A stretch of 64,000 nucleotides of DNA from Anthopleura xanthogrammica (GCA_964019055.1 OZ025223.1:1-64000); one strand, 5' to 3'; positions 34,777 to 63,454 are shown, counted from the stretch's first letter. Notes: a model not told the origin generated them from the letters alone. Translations and numbers: made by a program.

Positions 34777-37700
34777 TCAACTTGCTACATCACACATTCT
34801 TTCTAAATATACAATTCTTTGATTTTCCAGGGTGTCCAGAAAACAAGCAATTCTTTGTTTTCTCTCATCTTGATATGCTTGAACCTGTTGACACAGACCT
34901 GGTTTCCTCATCAGATCCTCATAATTCCATCCATGTCCCACAGCATTTCTATGATTTTGATGGTTATTTGCACCATTCGATATCAACATGTTGTCAAGAA
35001 CACATTGCAAGTCTGACTCAAGTTCTGTTTGAATCTGTTTTTCTTCAACTTCATTTCTTGCTTGCTGTAAAGTAATAAAAGCAGTTAACAGTGCAACTTT
35101 GTTTACATAAAAGAAAAGAATTTATATGATTAGAGTGCAAACACTTTTAAAATCTTTGAACAAGTACTAAGTTTAGTTTGCACCAAATAGTGTTAGTTAT
35201 AGTTCTAATAGAGGTCAGTAGGTCTTTTTTCCATTGTTTTCTCTCATGAATGTGGATTTGACTATTACTGAATCTATAGTATCAAGCAGTTTTCGTTTGA
35301 CAGGTTAAGTAATATGCCATGTATTCTAGTCCTGTTTCATGGATTAGCGCATGTGTTTGTACTCTAGTTTAGAAGAAAAAGAAAAGTTTTGCCAAAAACA
35401 AAGGTAGGCATCTCTGATCCAAGATCATTACACTTAATTGTCTTTAGCTAGTGGCATCCTCCATAAATAAAGTAATTCAAGTATTAGAAGAAAAACCTTG
35501 TCCTTTAGCCTGTTCTTAAGACTAAACATCTGTTTTTACGAATCATGGTTACCGAAACCCCCATGAATGTCATCCTGATCGGTTTACGTATATTGCTAAC
35601 CTTAATGCTCTGATAGTACCATTGATATGACAGTATGGATGAATAAAAGTTCCAAACAGAAAATTCTGGCCACAGAACCTTTTGAAAGGACAAACATGAA
35701 TAGGAGGACTGAAAAAGAATCAATACAACAGAATGTTAGTAAACACTGTATGATGGTCCAAGGACTGCTGAGCATAGTTTTGAGAAGGATACAGTTGTTG
35801 GGTGAAGTTCAATGGGAGAAAATAAATATTTGAAACTGAGTAACGTACATTGTTACAGCTTACCTGCCATAGAAGAAAATCACTTAAGCGCACTTCTCCA
35901 GATGTTCTAATCAACAAATCTGGATGAGGAGAGCTGTGAGTATACAGACACTTCTCAAGCAAAGATTCGCTCACATCACTGACAAGAAAATGAATTACAC
36001 TGTTAGTTGAGGTAAAAATGATGATGAACAAATATGGTTATAAATGCTGTAGCAAACTAAAAATGTTCAGAGGTTATCCATGCTAAAACCTTTTGAATGC
36101 GAGAATGCTGTGTTAGGTATTTGATAGAAGATATATTGACTGGTACCTTGCTAGAGTATGCACACAATCAGCAGCACTAAATAGTGCAAAATCCTTTTTT
36201 CCATTGTTCAAATTGAATTATTTACACTAATATATAATTAATTATGAAGAAATAGAAAACATGTGCATGTGCTAACAGTGTGCAGTTGTAAAGCATGTGG
36301 GGGTTGGTAGAACACTAGAGAAGTGTTAAGAGAAGCACGATGCATAGTGGTGTGCTTCTCAACACTTCTGGAGTGTTCTGCCAATACCCACGTGCTTTAT
36401 GACTGCACACAGCACAGCAAACAAGTCTTGTATTTCTTTCATAAAATACAAATGACAATCCTTATTTTTGATTCAAATGATGCAATAGAATGTGCATGCT
36501 GTTAGTTCTCATAAAGCACACAACTCCAACCAATCAGACAGCAAGATTTATAACAGTTATTTTATAATAATAGGCTTATTCTGTGAACTCTATCTGGTGG
36601 TTGACAAAACACACTCTTTTTCTTTCTAAATCATCAGAGTCCTGTTGTCTACTATCTCCATCCAGATCATATCCAAAGTTCCAAGCATAAGAATGACCAA
36701 CGCAATGTCCGACATGGGCAATGTATGTCTGGATAACCTGTTAAATGTGTACTTCTGGGTCTTGTGCATGAATGGGTCACACACTTGTATAGTAAATTAC
36801 CTTGGTTTAAGCAAACCTTCCTGAACTCCTTCTGCTAGTTGTTTCACAGCTTCTGCTATTTCATGTCTGGATGTGTAAGCTAGGCAAACATTTAATGTGG
36901 CCCTAAAATAAAAATAGTAAATGTTTAGTGATTTTTAAAGTTATTGCTCAGTCTTTTGCAGATGGTCAGTATAAGCACAGTTTAGACATATCACATACCT
37001 AGTGTTGTGTTTTGAGAAACTGACTGCCCTGGCAATTGACTCCTGTAAGTCTTCTGGAAGCATGGTAAGGTCACCAACAACACGCACACGAACCCCATGT
37101 TTATCCATCATTTCCCTAAGAATCAAGTATGTCATAATTTATCCCATACCATAGAAAATACAGCCAATCAGAAAGCAGGAAAGCTGTTGTATATTTGTCG
37201 GTATTTCACTTTTCCTTCCCATCATGCAATGCGCATTGAATCTACGCATTTGTATTTTCAATGGTGTGGGATAAAATGGTTATACAATGGTTTCTCGTGG
37301 CATACCATGGATATCCCACTCGTCACTTGTATTTTTTTTGTATACACACTCGCCTAAAGGCTTGTGTGTATACTAGAAACTACAAGTAACTTGTGGGATA
37401 TTCCACAGTATGCCACTTGAAACCATTGTATAACTAGTATTTATTATTCAATATTTAGCTGTGTATGTTTTTGGGGAGGGTTAGTTATATTAGCATGCTG
37501 GGATTGGCCAATTATGAGAGAAGTATGGTGCTTAGTAGTGTAGGCCTTTCTCCTAAAACAAGTGTTCTATATTCATGTAACTGTATGCTTTAAACATAAA
37601 CTTTTATTTCTTCAAAACAATCACTACCTACCTTTCTTCCAGCAACCTTTCAAACTTTTGTTTTGCCAAAGACATTAAACCATCAACTTCTTCTTTAGAA

Positions 37701-38204
37701 CGTTTAAAGTTTTCAATGCTGAATGCATAGACAGTAACTTCTGGGATCCCTAACTCAAAACACCATTCTAAGACCTATATAATAAATACAAGAATCATCA
37801 ACAGATAGATGTACCTTGAAGATAGGTCATACCTTCCTTTATACATTATATAGTTAATATCAATATCAGGAAAGTCTAAATGTTGAATAATTTGTAAAGG
37901 CAAATCTTGTATGTTTTGATGGATTCCCGTATCTTTCTGTGGTCTTCACATATTTATCCTCACTTGATCACAGTAAATAGTTATAAGGATGTGGGAATAG
38001 GCTAAAATCAAGAATATTTACCTCAGTAAGTTTTTCGAAGCCCTTTTCGTGTCCTTTGGACCTTTCACAATTCACTTTCTTGGCAAAACGTCGATTACCG
38101 TCCATTATGATGGCGACATGCTTGGGAATTTCACCGGCTTTCAGAACACTGCTACAAAAGTTTCTTATGCAGCTTGTATTCCGTTTATCCTTAAACCAGG
38201 ACAT
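34777..38204 (-). CDS. DHDDS: Dehydrodolichyl diphosphate synthase catalytic subunit, 351 aa, 7 coding exons
   Basis: Cis-prenyltransferase that extends farnesyl diphosphate with isopentenyl units to make the dolichol precursor for N-glycosylation at the ER; in animals it pairs with NgBR/NUS1. Exons in transcription order: 38022-38204, 37632-37774, 36999-37115, 36801-36902, 35864-35978, 35601-35708, 34777-35064; 352 codons including stop, all phases agree. Motifs include [13 protein letters not shown] (substrate-binding aspartate), [56 protein letters not shown] and LWPEF. The last exon encodes a helical tail with the [14 protein letters not shown] segment seen in DHDDS. The ATG at 38202-38204 is chosen because the family starts about 25 residues before the MDGNRR motif. 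It is divergent from the BRWD gene, sharing about 0.55 kb of promoter. Introns carry two fold-back MITEs. Confidence 0.95.
36278..36410. mobile_element. Fold-back MITE in a DHDDS intron
   Basis: GTGTGCAGTTGTAAAGCATG at the left is matched inverted by CGTGCTTTATGACTGCACAC at the right; pairing continues through AACACTTCTGGAGTGTTCT and AGAACACTAGAGAAGTGTT around a centre near 36340. Confidence 0.85.
37270..37437. mobile_element. Fold-back MITE in a DHDDS intron
   Basis: GTTATACAATGGTTTC at the left pairs with GAAACCATTGTATAAC at the right; the inner parts GGATATCCCACTCGTCACTTGTA and TACAAGTAACTTGTGGGATATTCC, and TATACACACTCGCC with GGCTTGTGTGTATA, also pair. Confidence 0.85.
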
Positions 38205-38752
38205 CAAGAAACCAAGAAAAACTAAATCGCTATAAAAACCAAAAAACAGTTTCGTGTTGGAAATTGATCATGTGTGATCATCTGTGAGCATGCGCTTGTT
38301 TCGAGATTCCTCTCTAACCTTGCAAAACATCCTAATATTCGCTTCGTTGATTGGTGGAACGTCATCCTTCAAATAACTGTGATTTATTTCTTTTATTTTT
38401 TTAATTATACGATTAAACTCTAGTAAACCCGATTCTAAAAGATTAAAAGAACACCTTCTTGCGTCAGATTTTTTTAAAAAGCATTTGAAAACAGAGTTTT
38501 GAAGGACACAGCCCTTAGTGTTGTTCGGTAGATTATCCAATCATGAACGTCGTACTTGTAGGTTGAGTAAGAACACGTTGGTGATAGAAGTGATGTCATG
38601 ACAAAGAGGAGTTCAGGGCTGTTTGCCGCCATGTCACGCTGTAACCGTCTTCATTATTTGTAAACTTAAGGATCCTAAAAATCATTATAGGACATTGAAA
38701 TGGACCCTAAATACTTCAAAAGGTATCAATGAACAATCAGTGTACTTCAAAA
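38205..38752. promoter_or_regulatory. Shared divergent promoter region of DHDDS and BRWD
   Basis: About 550 bp separates the two start codons, which face away from each other, so both promoters must lie here or overlap. I see no clear TATA box. A reverse-strand frame of 90 codons with an ATG (38268-38540) lies inside it, upstream of DHDDS; it has lysine-rich, helix-like composition but no recognised family, and could be chance, a small upstream gene or 5' UTR sequence. Confidence 0.55.
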
Positions 38753-54303
<15,551 letters not shown>

Positions 54304-55053
54304 AAAAACAAAACACTAACCAGCTAGCTGCTAACAAGATTCTTTTTCTTTTCTCAATTTATACGAATTTGTACTATTTAATATAAATAAAAGAGATGTT
54401 TTGTATTTTTATTATCAAATTCTTTCCAAATATTATCAATTACCACATCCATTCTTGCATTCAGTATTTCAACTTGATGTACAACAATACTATTTTTCTA
54501 AACTTTCTAGAATGATTGCAATAAATCTGTCGTTGTTGTATTGACAGCTAATCTCTTTTTTATGTCTGCTTGGCGCCAGTATGAGTGCTGCATGTAGTAG
54601 CTGCGAATGAGTTACCTGATTTGATTGGACAAGCGCCATGGAATAACTGTGATCTGCCAATAGTAGTCGAGTACATTACGATAAATACCAACGCTTGTTG
54701 CTTCGGTGAACTTTATCCATTATGCTAATATTTGTAACATATCCAGCCTTAAATAAAATTCTTTTACAAACAAAGTTTCCTTGTAAACTTGATGTTGTAC
54801 ATTTTATATATATATATACTTGCGGTCCACTAGCGTTTGAGATGCAGAGTAGATGAGTTGTTAATAGGCTTTTGAAAGGCGAGAAGTAGATGAGGCCAAT
54901 CGTTTGCCCTTGCTGGCTGATCTGTGTGTGTGTCGTATCGCTAGTTAGCATGACCCGACTGCACACCAACACGGTATACCATTTGTTTGCTGCAAGTTCT
55001 TCTTGCTCCAGCCGTTCAGGAAGATTGGATGTTGACGAAACCCATTGTGTAAC
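54304..55053. other. BRWD 3' UTR and intergenic region before FGF-A
   Basis: A polyadenylation signal AATAAA lies at 54386-54391, 83 bases after the BRWD stop, probably its 3' end. The remainder should contain the FGF-A promoter. A reverse-strand frame of 169 codons over 54676-55185 has no family resemblance and overlaps the first FGF-A exon, so I do not call it. Confidence 0.6.
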
Positions 55054-58000
55054 ATGGATGAAGAAAACAAGGCAAGAGACAAACGAGTAAGTGATAGTTA
55101 TATTATAGTATCGTGTCAGTATACGAAAGTAAGATACTCGATCTCGGTCATCGATATACGTGCGTGTACTTAATATACACAACATTAATGATTATTAACT
55201 TATTATTAATTAATCAAAGTAGGTCAGTGAGACTTGCGCAAATATATTCACGTTTAAATGTTGGTAACTTTGATGAGTATATTCCAGTACGGTATGGCTT
55301 GATATATCTTCACTAAAATAGCATGATCTCAACCGAGTTCACTGAACAGTGATAAGCATCTTTGAAATTAAGGTTGAATTTTCCTGTATCAGTCGATGCT
55401 TGTATTGTTCAAATGGCACGTAATATCTTCACTATTCTCGGATTTTCTTATGACTTTGTTTTCCCATGTATTTAAGTAGCCATTAGATTAAATCTTGAAT
55501 CAAAGCGGCGACTGTTAATTTTTAATGAAAGATCCAGAAGCATGTCAGGTGGATTTGCGGTTCCAATTCTGCATCCAAAATACTTAAAGCTAACATTTGT
55601 AATGGATTATTCCCTAAAATACCGTATTAATCGGTAATCCAAAAGAATTAAGGCAGAATGTATTGTCAACATCTAAAAATATACAAGCTGAAAAGGACAG
55701 CTGAGCCTTGAAGGCGCGACCACTTGACCACTTGACTTGACTCACTTGGAGATGTACCGAACATTTGATTAAATTGAACGGAACGAGATGTTGTACTGCG
55801 TTAATATTGGAATTGATTAAATATAACTCTAAATTCCTTTGTTTCACCTCCCTTGCTGCATTAGCTGTAGGTAGTTTACCACATCACAGTTTCTAGTTCA
55901 GTTTATCGCATAGTTTGAGAAACTGCGTGTTGGTCTCTGCTTGACTTCCCAGTGGGATGAGCTTGTGGTTACGTAGGCAAGAATGCCTTCTACCCTTTTT
56001 CTAATCAGTGTCCGGGTTGTTTTTCAGTCAAGGCGGCTCAGTCAGTGTGGTCTTATCTAATGCCAACTTAGATGGAGTTTTAAAAGGCTAAATTTAGAAG
56101 ATCCACAAAGTTACCGGCAAATGATGCTGGTGATAAGATGAATGGGTGAGGGCAGAACTGCTTTAAATTAATCTGTCTCGTTATTGGATTTTTTTAAGAC
56201 TTAGTGCACTGAGAAACCCAGCGAGAGAGATACGACCTTTCCTCGTATCAAGCATGACGAGACGTTAAACTTGAATATATCTGTATGTTCCTCAGATTAA
56301 CAAGGAAAATCCAGATCACCGCGTTGGGCAAAAGAGGCGATTGGATATTGCTTGTCATTCAGCGTGGTGGACACAGATATTCAACGTAAGTTAAACTTGA
56401 CCTTCAACTGAGCTATAGTCACTAGTTAAAGTACAGTATCTGTATTTAATAGCAAGAATCATATGGCAGAAACCTCATTTCATAAACTATTTTTGATAAT
56501 GGAATTCAAGTAATTGCCAGAAAATGATCAATAAATTGTGTTGATAATATCATGATAGCAAGATAATATCTTGTATATAACACTAGTATTGCAGCGGCCT
56601 CCTTTGAAGACTACCAATTCATCTACTTACGAAACCCTTCAATTCGTTCTGTAAGAAGACCGAACAATATTTGGCCTTTGTAGATCATGATACTCGGGCA
56701 CGCATGGGATCCTTCTGGCTTCCAATAAACACTTGAATATAAATCCTTCCGGTGCAACATATGTAGTCTAGTTAAATCTAGAACCAGTAACTGGCTCAGT
56801 CTCGGCATTTATCCAGTCTTCTCTACTGGTGGACACACGTAGTACATGAGTGGCTGATACATGACAATAACAGACAAGAGGTTTAACCTGGCCCGGCAAC
56901 TCCCCATGGTGATACTTTAGATTAACTCTCGATCGTTCAATTACAATCATTAATCTATTTAGTTTGTTATTGCTTTTGTTTATTGATCTTGACAGGCAAA
57001 CAAATTGGTTATCATCCTTTTCATATGCCTGGCACTACCCAACTGGACCACAACCTCTACTGCCCTTCCAGCCTCGTCTACGCAACACAACCCGAAGCAT
57101 TCTTCTGTACGAAGAAAAGCTAGTCACAGGAACTCTTCTTTATTCTCTTCGTCAAAAGTCCCTACCAACACGCAACAAATACGCTTGTTTTGTCGAGTTG
57201 GGCTCTTTTTGTCAATGGACAGAAATGGAACAGTATCAGGTGTGCTTCAAAAGAACCGCACAGAAGGTGAGTCATCCGTGTTGTCAACTACTACTGCACA
57301 AATGATTTATTGAGTACTTGTTATTTAGAAATCTTCGAGCTCCAGTCATTTGGCCCAAGTATCGTCAGAATAAAGCACAAAGTAACTGGACTTTTCATAG
57401 CCATGAACAACAAGGGAAAAGTCAAAGGACAGGTAAAGTTCTGATTTTGTGTCTAAAGAATAACTAGTAGAATGATCTAGCATCATTCAGGGGGTTCTCA
57501 GTGTAGTTAGTAAACAAACCTACCGTTGTTCAGTTGTTCAATCCATAGAGAAAAGCTCGCTGCCTCTAAAGATTACTACACTATCTTAACCACGAAGAAA
57601 ACGCCTTTGTATCGTTTGCTTCATTTTATCACAAAAAGAAAAAGAAATTATTTGAGATGTTCTTAGGAATAAAACGAGGAGGCGCAGTAAAGAACGGGAA
57701 ACAAACCTCTGTCTCTTGATATTTCACCCACATAGAATACACGGATAATACGTGATGAATAATGTGAATACTACAAATGAAAAGTCGTCAGTACATGGCT
57801 TGATAAGCATATCATCAGACATCAATACAAGATCAGTATTTATAGTTAAGCAATAGAGCATAAATATTTAGCAAAACTTATATTTTTGATCTCACCTCCT
57901 ATTAGGGATTTAAACGTGAGTTTTACTCCAATCGGCTTATCGATAAAATCCTATCCTATCTTAAGAGTGATTATGGCCCAATGTATTATGAACAGTTGCG

Positions 58001-58338
58001 CTAGATTAATAGATTATAAGTTTATTTATTTATCATTATTTTAATTACCAGAACATCTTTCGATGAGATCTAATATATATTTTGAACACTGCATATTTTT
58101 TATGTTCCAGCGTGTTGCAGATGATGAAAGCAAATTTTCTATTACACACGAGTTCAACTTATTCGAGTCATTCTCTTCAGATAAGTATTACATGAACGAG
58201 CACAATGACATGTTCTTAGCGCTTAAGCGTAATGGTCAAGTTAAGTCAGGGATTCACACTTTACCAGGCCAACAAGCTGTACAATTCGTTGCCATGTCCC
58301 TAGACAACTTTCCTGGAAATGCTTCGCGTTCATCTTAA
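55054..58338 (+). CDS. FGF-A, fibroblast growth factor-like, 241 aa in this model, 5 coding exons
   Basis: FGFs are secreted signals acting through FGF receptor tyrosine kinases. Exons: 55054-55086, 56296-56385, 56996-57266, 57329-57432, 58111-58338; 242 codons including stop, phases consistent. The last three are secure: a leader (LVIILFICLALPNW), a basic spacer, then the beta-trefoil core with QIRLFCRVGLFLSMDRNGTV, then the 104-bp middle exon FELQSFGPSIVRIKHKVTGL, then SKFSITHEFNLFESFSSDKY and the end of the core. The first two exons are inferred: both are open, phase 0 and have good splice sites, and they would add 41 mostly basic residues before the hydrophobic segment. Without them no ATG is in place, though the hydrophobic segment could be a signal peptide from another start. 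AATAAA at 58345-58350 follows the stop. It is convergent with FGF-B. Confidence 0.85.
55087..56995. other. FGF-A 5' introns (under the model given)
   Basis: Apart from the inferred exon at 56296-56385, nothing recognisable was seen. The region could instead be promoter and 5' UTR if the first two exons of FGF-A are not used. Confidence 0.4.
57433..58110. other. Last FGF-A intron
   Basis: A 678-bp AT-rich intron of phase 0, with no feature recognised in it. Confidence 0.7.
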
Positions 58339-58837
58339 TGTGAAAATAAAACTAGACGATTAAGTGGTTGCAAGAAATAATATTGAAACTGATGGCTTAA
58401 TAGATGACAATTTTTTTCCAAATAATCAAACCATACTGTTTAGTTATCTGGAAACTATAAAGATTGGTAGTAGGTAAATTAAACTGTCCTTAATACGAAT
58501 GAGAAACTGTTAACTTGGGCCATTTGTCCTCAGTCAAAAATAATCCTTAGTCCATCAATAGGATTGCAGTAAAATGTCCAGCAGTGTGTTATTGAACTAG
58601 AGAAAACACCCAGCTGTGAATAGGTATCGTGAGCGACACATCACGCTCTCACAAACCATAAGGGGATATATATCGAGCGGGATTTGTCTGGAAAGAAACT
58701 TATTTAACTGGGACAAGATTGCAACCACTTAAGATAATTAGATAATTATTTAGTTGATGAAACAAAATTTGTAAAAATTTTACTGGAAGAAAATATAATA
58801 AAAATGCTGCCAGAAAGATCACAAACTTACTGGGACA
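58339..58837. other. FGF-A 3' UTR and flank
   Basis: The AATAAA signal at 58345-58350 lies 7 bases after the stop. No further feature was seen before the minisatellite. Confidence 0.6.
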
Positions 58838-60385
58838 CATCAAGTCTGACTGGGACAGGATGCGCACACATCAAGTCTGACTGGGACAGGATGCGCACAC
58901 ATCAAGTCTGACTGGGACAGGATGCGCACACATCAAGTCTGACTGGGACAGGATGCGCAAACATCAAGTCTGACTGGGACAGGATGCGCACACATCAAGT
59001 CTGACTGGGACAGGATGCGCACACATCACGTCTGACTGGCTGGGTGGGGCAAACATCAAGTCTGACTGGGACGGGATGCGCACACATCAAGTCTGACTGG
59101 CTGGGTGGGGCAAACATCAAGTCTGACTGGGACAGGATGTACACACATCAAGTCTGACTGGGACAGGATGCGCACACATCACGTCTGACTGGGACAGGAT
59201 GCGCACACATCAAGTCTGACTGGGACAGGATGCGAACACATCAAGTCTGACTAGGACAGGATGCGCACACATCAAGTCTGACTGGGACAGGATGCGAACA
59301 CATCAAGTCTGACTGGGACAGGATGCGCACACATCAAGTCTGACTGGGACAGGATGCGCACACATCAAGTCTGACTGGGACAGGATGCGCACACATCAAG
59401 TCTGACTGGGACAGGATGCGAACACATCAAGTCTGACTAGGACAGGATGCGCACACATCAAGTCTGACTGGCTGGGTGGGGCAAACATCAAGTCTGACTG
59501 GGACGGGATGCGCACACATCAAGTCTGACTGGCTGGGTGGGGCAAACATCAAGTCTGACTGGGACAGGATGTACACACATCAAGTCTGACTGGGACAGGA
59601 TGCGCACACATCACGTCTGACTGGGACAGGATGCGCACACATCAAGTCTGACTGGGACAGGATGCGAACACATCAAGTCTGACTAGGACAGGATGCGCAC
59701 ACATCAAGTCTGACTGGGACAGGATGCGAACACATCAAGTCTGACTGGGACAGGATGCGCACACATCAAGTCTGACTGGGACAGGATGCGCACACATCAA
59801 GTCTGACTGGGACAGGATGCGCACACATCAAGTCTGACTGGGACAGGATGCGAACACATCAAGTCTGACTAGGACAGGATGCGCACACATCAAGTCTGAC
59901 TGGGACAGGATGCGCACACATCAAGTCTGACTGGGACAGGATGCGCACACATCAAGTCTGACTGGGACAGGATGCGCACACATCAAGTCTGACTGGGACA
60001 GGATGCGCATACATCAAGTCTGACTGGGACAGGATGCGCATACATCAAGTCTGACTGGGACGGGTGGGGCAAACATCAAGTCTGACTGGCATAAGATGCG
60101 CACACATCAAGTCTGACTGGCTGGGTGGGGCAAACATCAAGTCTGACTGGGACGGGATGCGCACACATCAAGTCTGACTGGCTGGGTGGGGCAAACATCA
60201 AGTCTGACTGGGACGGGATGCGCACACATCAAGTCTGACTGGCTGGGTTGGGCAAACATCAAGTCTGACTGGGACAGGATGCGCACACATCAAGTCTGAC
60301 TGGGACAGGATGCGCACACATCAAGTCTGACTGGGACAGGATGCGCACACATCAAGTCTGACTAGGACGGGATAAGCAAACATCT
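58838..60385. repeat. 31-bp minisatellite between FGF-A and FGF-B, about 50 units
   Basis: ACATCAAGTCTGACTGGGAC followed by AGGATGCGCAC is repeated at 31 bp from about 58838 to 60385. A 28-29-bp variant reading CTGACTGGCTGGGTGGGGCA appears in several places, alternating with the main unit, and a block of about 400 bp seems to recur (compare about 59040-59440 with 59460-59860). It contains no gene; it fills the gap between the converging FGF-A and FGF-B genes. Confidence 0.95.
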
Positions 60386-60448
60386 GACTGAGCACAGTTG
60401 CAAAGCGATATTTTGGTACTAAGCATCTACTAAGTTAATCACACGTAT

Positions 60449-61326
60449 TCAGTAAAGAACTATAAACTGTACTGCTGTTTGTCCGGGCATTGTGGTGAGC
60501 GCTGTTTTGAATGATCCGTTTTTCTTGATGCCAATGAAGAGGTCATGACGATGGCGAAGATAATACTTATGGGATGCAAAGCTGTGGAATCCGTTTCTCT
60601 CAAGTTTAGTTCGGAATAAGCTTTCTTCTCTTAAACGACCCTAAACATTACCAGAATGAGAACATTAGTCAAGGGGTTTACTAGATTGGTGTAGTGAAAC
60701 ATGAAGATGTTTAATCGTACCTGCATTTTCGCTTTCCCCTGCCAATTAATTGCCAAATACTTTCCTGTTCCGAGGCTTCTTAGTCGTACAATACTTTGTC
60801 CATATGACTGTAACTCAAACAAAGCTAAAGAAAACAAACGAATTGAATACATGGAACTGAATATATGTTCATTCATTGAGAACAATAACTGAGTGAATCT
60901 TACTTTGATTGCTTTTGATGTCTGTTGTGCCTTGTAGTCGTTTGTTGGAAGCTTCCATCAGATAACCAGTTCGACAATAAAGGCGTATCACACGAATATG
61001 AGTTGGGCTCGCAACCTTCGGGATGCTGAAGATTTCTCTGTTCAATCGGAGCCTTTTTCTTGCGGCTGTGCCGTTTTCTTTCACACATTTGTGTATTTTC
61101 CAATCTACGTGGGTTTCATTTGAACTGATTGATGCCTGGTGGGCTGCTGAAGTTAAACAGAGGGTAAATACAACACAAACTGCCAGCTGTAAAGAATAAG
61201 AAATAGGTGTTACCAAGGTAAAATGCCATGAATATGTACTGTAGCTCTTAGAAAGATGTGAGTGCAAAGTGTACCTACATGCATGTTCTTAGTAGAGCGA
61301 AAGAATCTTACCTTGAAGTGAATCAT
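60449..61326 (-). CDS. FGF-B, fibroblast growth factor-like, 197 aa, 4 coding exons
   Basis: Exons in transcription order: 61312-61326, 60904-61186, 60721-60824, 60449-60640; 198 codons including stop, with phases 0, 1 and 0. The first exon encodes only MIHFK and joins LAVCVVFTLCLTSAAHQA to make a clean signal peptide of about 20 residues. Next come a basic spacer (ARKRLRLNREIF) and the first core strands (HIRVIRLYCRTGYLMEASNK), then the 104-bp exon (LFELQSYGQSIVRLRSLGTG, then KYLAINWQGKAKMQ), then GRLREESLFRTKLERNGFHS, ASHKYYLRHRHDLFIGIKKN and a Gly-Gln stretch ending in a stop. Order and intron phases match classical FGF genes. It converges with FGF-A and diverges from FGF-C. Confidence 0.92.
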
Positions 61327-63454
61327 TCTGTTCGCATTATGAGCTAAAAACAGGCTCATCTTCTGGTGACAGTTTGAGAAACCTTTAATGAGTGAGTAAA
61401 GGGTTGCCTTGTCCCGCCTGCTCAATCAGACAGGTGATCAATAGAGTACCATCTGCAAATTGCCCAGTTTCAGTTAATCATACATCATAAATGTTCTGTA
61501 AAACCATGGTTAACAAGATCGAACTGAAGATACGCCGCTTCCATGTAGTCACAAGATCTATGTTTTAAGATCGTAGTGTTATTTGTGCATCCAATCGGAT
61601 TATTGACTCAAGTAGCAGGAGGAACAATGTTCTCCCTATTAACTAGACATGAATCTTGATATTGAATGTCGGCCTTCATAAACTCATCATTAAAAACAAT
61701 GAAAATATTGAGGACTTTTAGGGGATCCGAAAATACTGTACGTCGTTTAGTTATTTTTTAAGTCAGTATGATTAACTATATAACTAGTACAATCCATGTA
61801 TCACAACCTCTCAGCACATAAGCCGATTGTACCTGATTCTTAAAGATTTTCTCATAATCTAAGCACAAAATATTCTTTATAATCAAAGCGGCCCCTGAAC
61901 TCAGCACTACAAGCCTCTTTGCGGTTTGAATTCGTTAAACCACACAAATTGTTGTCATGATGACGTCTGATTGGCTCGCACATTACATAGACGACAAGAC
62001 TCATTCTACAAGACGCAAAATATATTTTATTAGTCTTCAAGAATAGGGTCTGAACAGTGGACTTAGAGCACAAAGTCATACCGACGCTTATTATGCGGTG
62101 TGAATGTCGTTCCTAAATGACTGGCTGATAATACAGTTCCGACACGTTGAATGATCGATCCGTTACAAATCTCGGCTCAGACTCGCAGCATGAAGTTGTT
62201 GGTCACGAAATGATGTTGTGTTGTTTTTTTCTTTTGACATGTCTGATGGCTTCCCTCCCACTCGACAGCCTTCTTTTCATGTTCGTATTCCTAGAGTTCG
62301 AAAGAATTGTTTTTGGGGAGGAGGGCGGTCTCACTGTAATTAACTTCCTTTCATCTTTCGTTTTGCAAATCATTCTTTGTTGTGATGAAGTTCTTTAGGA
62401 CATGTCTACGTTTGTTTTCGAAAGATCCTTAACAAAACAAAAGGCAATTATTTTATGAAAACAAAAACAATTGTAAATAAACAATGAAGTGAACCAAGGC
62501 AGGAAAACGATACAAGAGGCCAACACAACGTCACATGCTTACAATTCCTTCACTTTTTTCAATGTTTTATAGTAGGATTAAGTTGTTAATCTAGCGTGAA
62601 AATCAATGAATATGTTTCTCATTTGCTATCCTTGTAGTTCTTTATGAGTAGAACACAATGGAATCGTCTAGTTTAAGTGTTAATTGCGGAAGAACAGGTC
62701 TACAAAATATTGTCCTGTGATGCCCAACGTCATCAGACAGAACAAGAACACGACCAGTACCGACGCTTCGCCTGCTGCTGCTGCTGCCTTAGAGGTTATT
62801 CTATGCTCACCAACATTACCACACTGACCAAGTAGGCTGTTCTGGGCGGTAAGTTGAGTATTATCGCTTAACTATTTTGATGACTGTGGTCAGTAGATTC
62901 CTGTGCTTTGTTTAGATCCAGAATTAAGACAACTATAGAGATGACTGCATGGCATGACAGAAAGAAAAAAAAGAAAAAAATTTCACAACGAATTTGTTCA
63001 TCGTTATAATTAGTGGCATCAACTGCAAATATTGAGTTTTAAAAAAGAAAGAAATAACCAAACAAATTCTTTTCAAATGTTAAGAACTATTTTGTATCCT
63101 GATAGATCCATTCGACCACCAACATGCTGGTCACTTAGTTAGTTGTTAAAACAATCTATCTGTAATTCAGTGAGTAAATCATATCGACCATCAATCACTT
63201 GCTCTGAATCTTATCAAGTTTGTAGTTCATCCTTGGTAAAAAACATCCTTGGAATCTCAAACTCCTTTTCTTGGGGACTGGGTGTGCTAGCTGATTGAAT
63301 CCTATAGTTCTGTACTGCGAGATGTGAAAAGTCATTTTCTTTACAGCTGAACCAGAAATCAGCTTATCAAATATTGAGTCAAATACAAATAATAGTATTA
63401 ACTGTAAGTTTTTATTCATTTACAGATTTAAGAAAAAACGAATTCATTAGAATA
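61327..63454. promoter_or_regulatory. Shared upstream region of FGF-B and FGF-C
   Basis: About 2.1 kb lies between the two divergent FGF start codons and should carry regulatory sequence for both. I see no additional coding exon. FGF-C probably has a 5' UTR intron ending with the acceptor TTTACAG at about 63424. Reverse and forward frames of 75-83 codons (61852-62079, 62147-62398) have no family resemblance. Confidence 0.5.

Noticed and set aside
54676..55185. 169-codon reverse-strand frame
   Set aside because: No recognisable domain, and it overlaps the inferred first FGF-A exon on the other strand; probably chance.
61852..62398. Two frames of 75 and 83 codons between FGF-B and FGF-C
   Set aside because: No family resemblance, no splice-linked partner and composition like the surrounding non-coding DNA.
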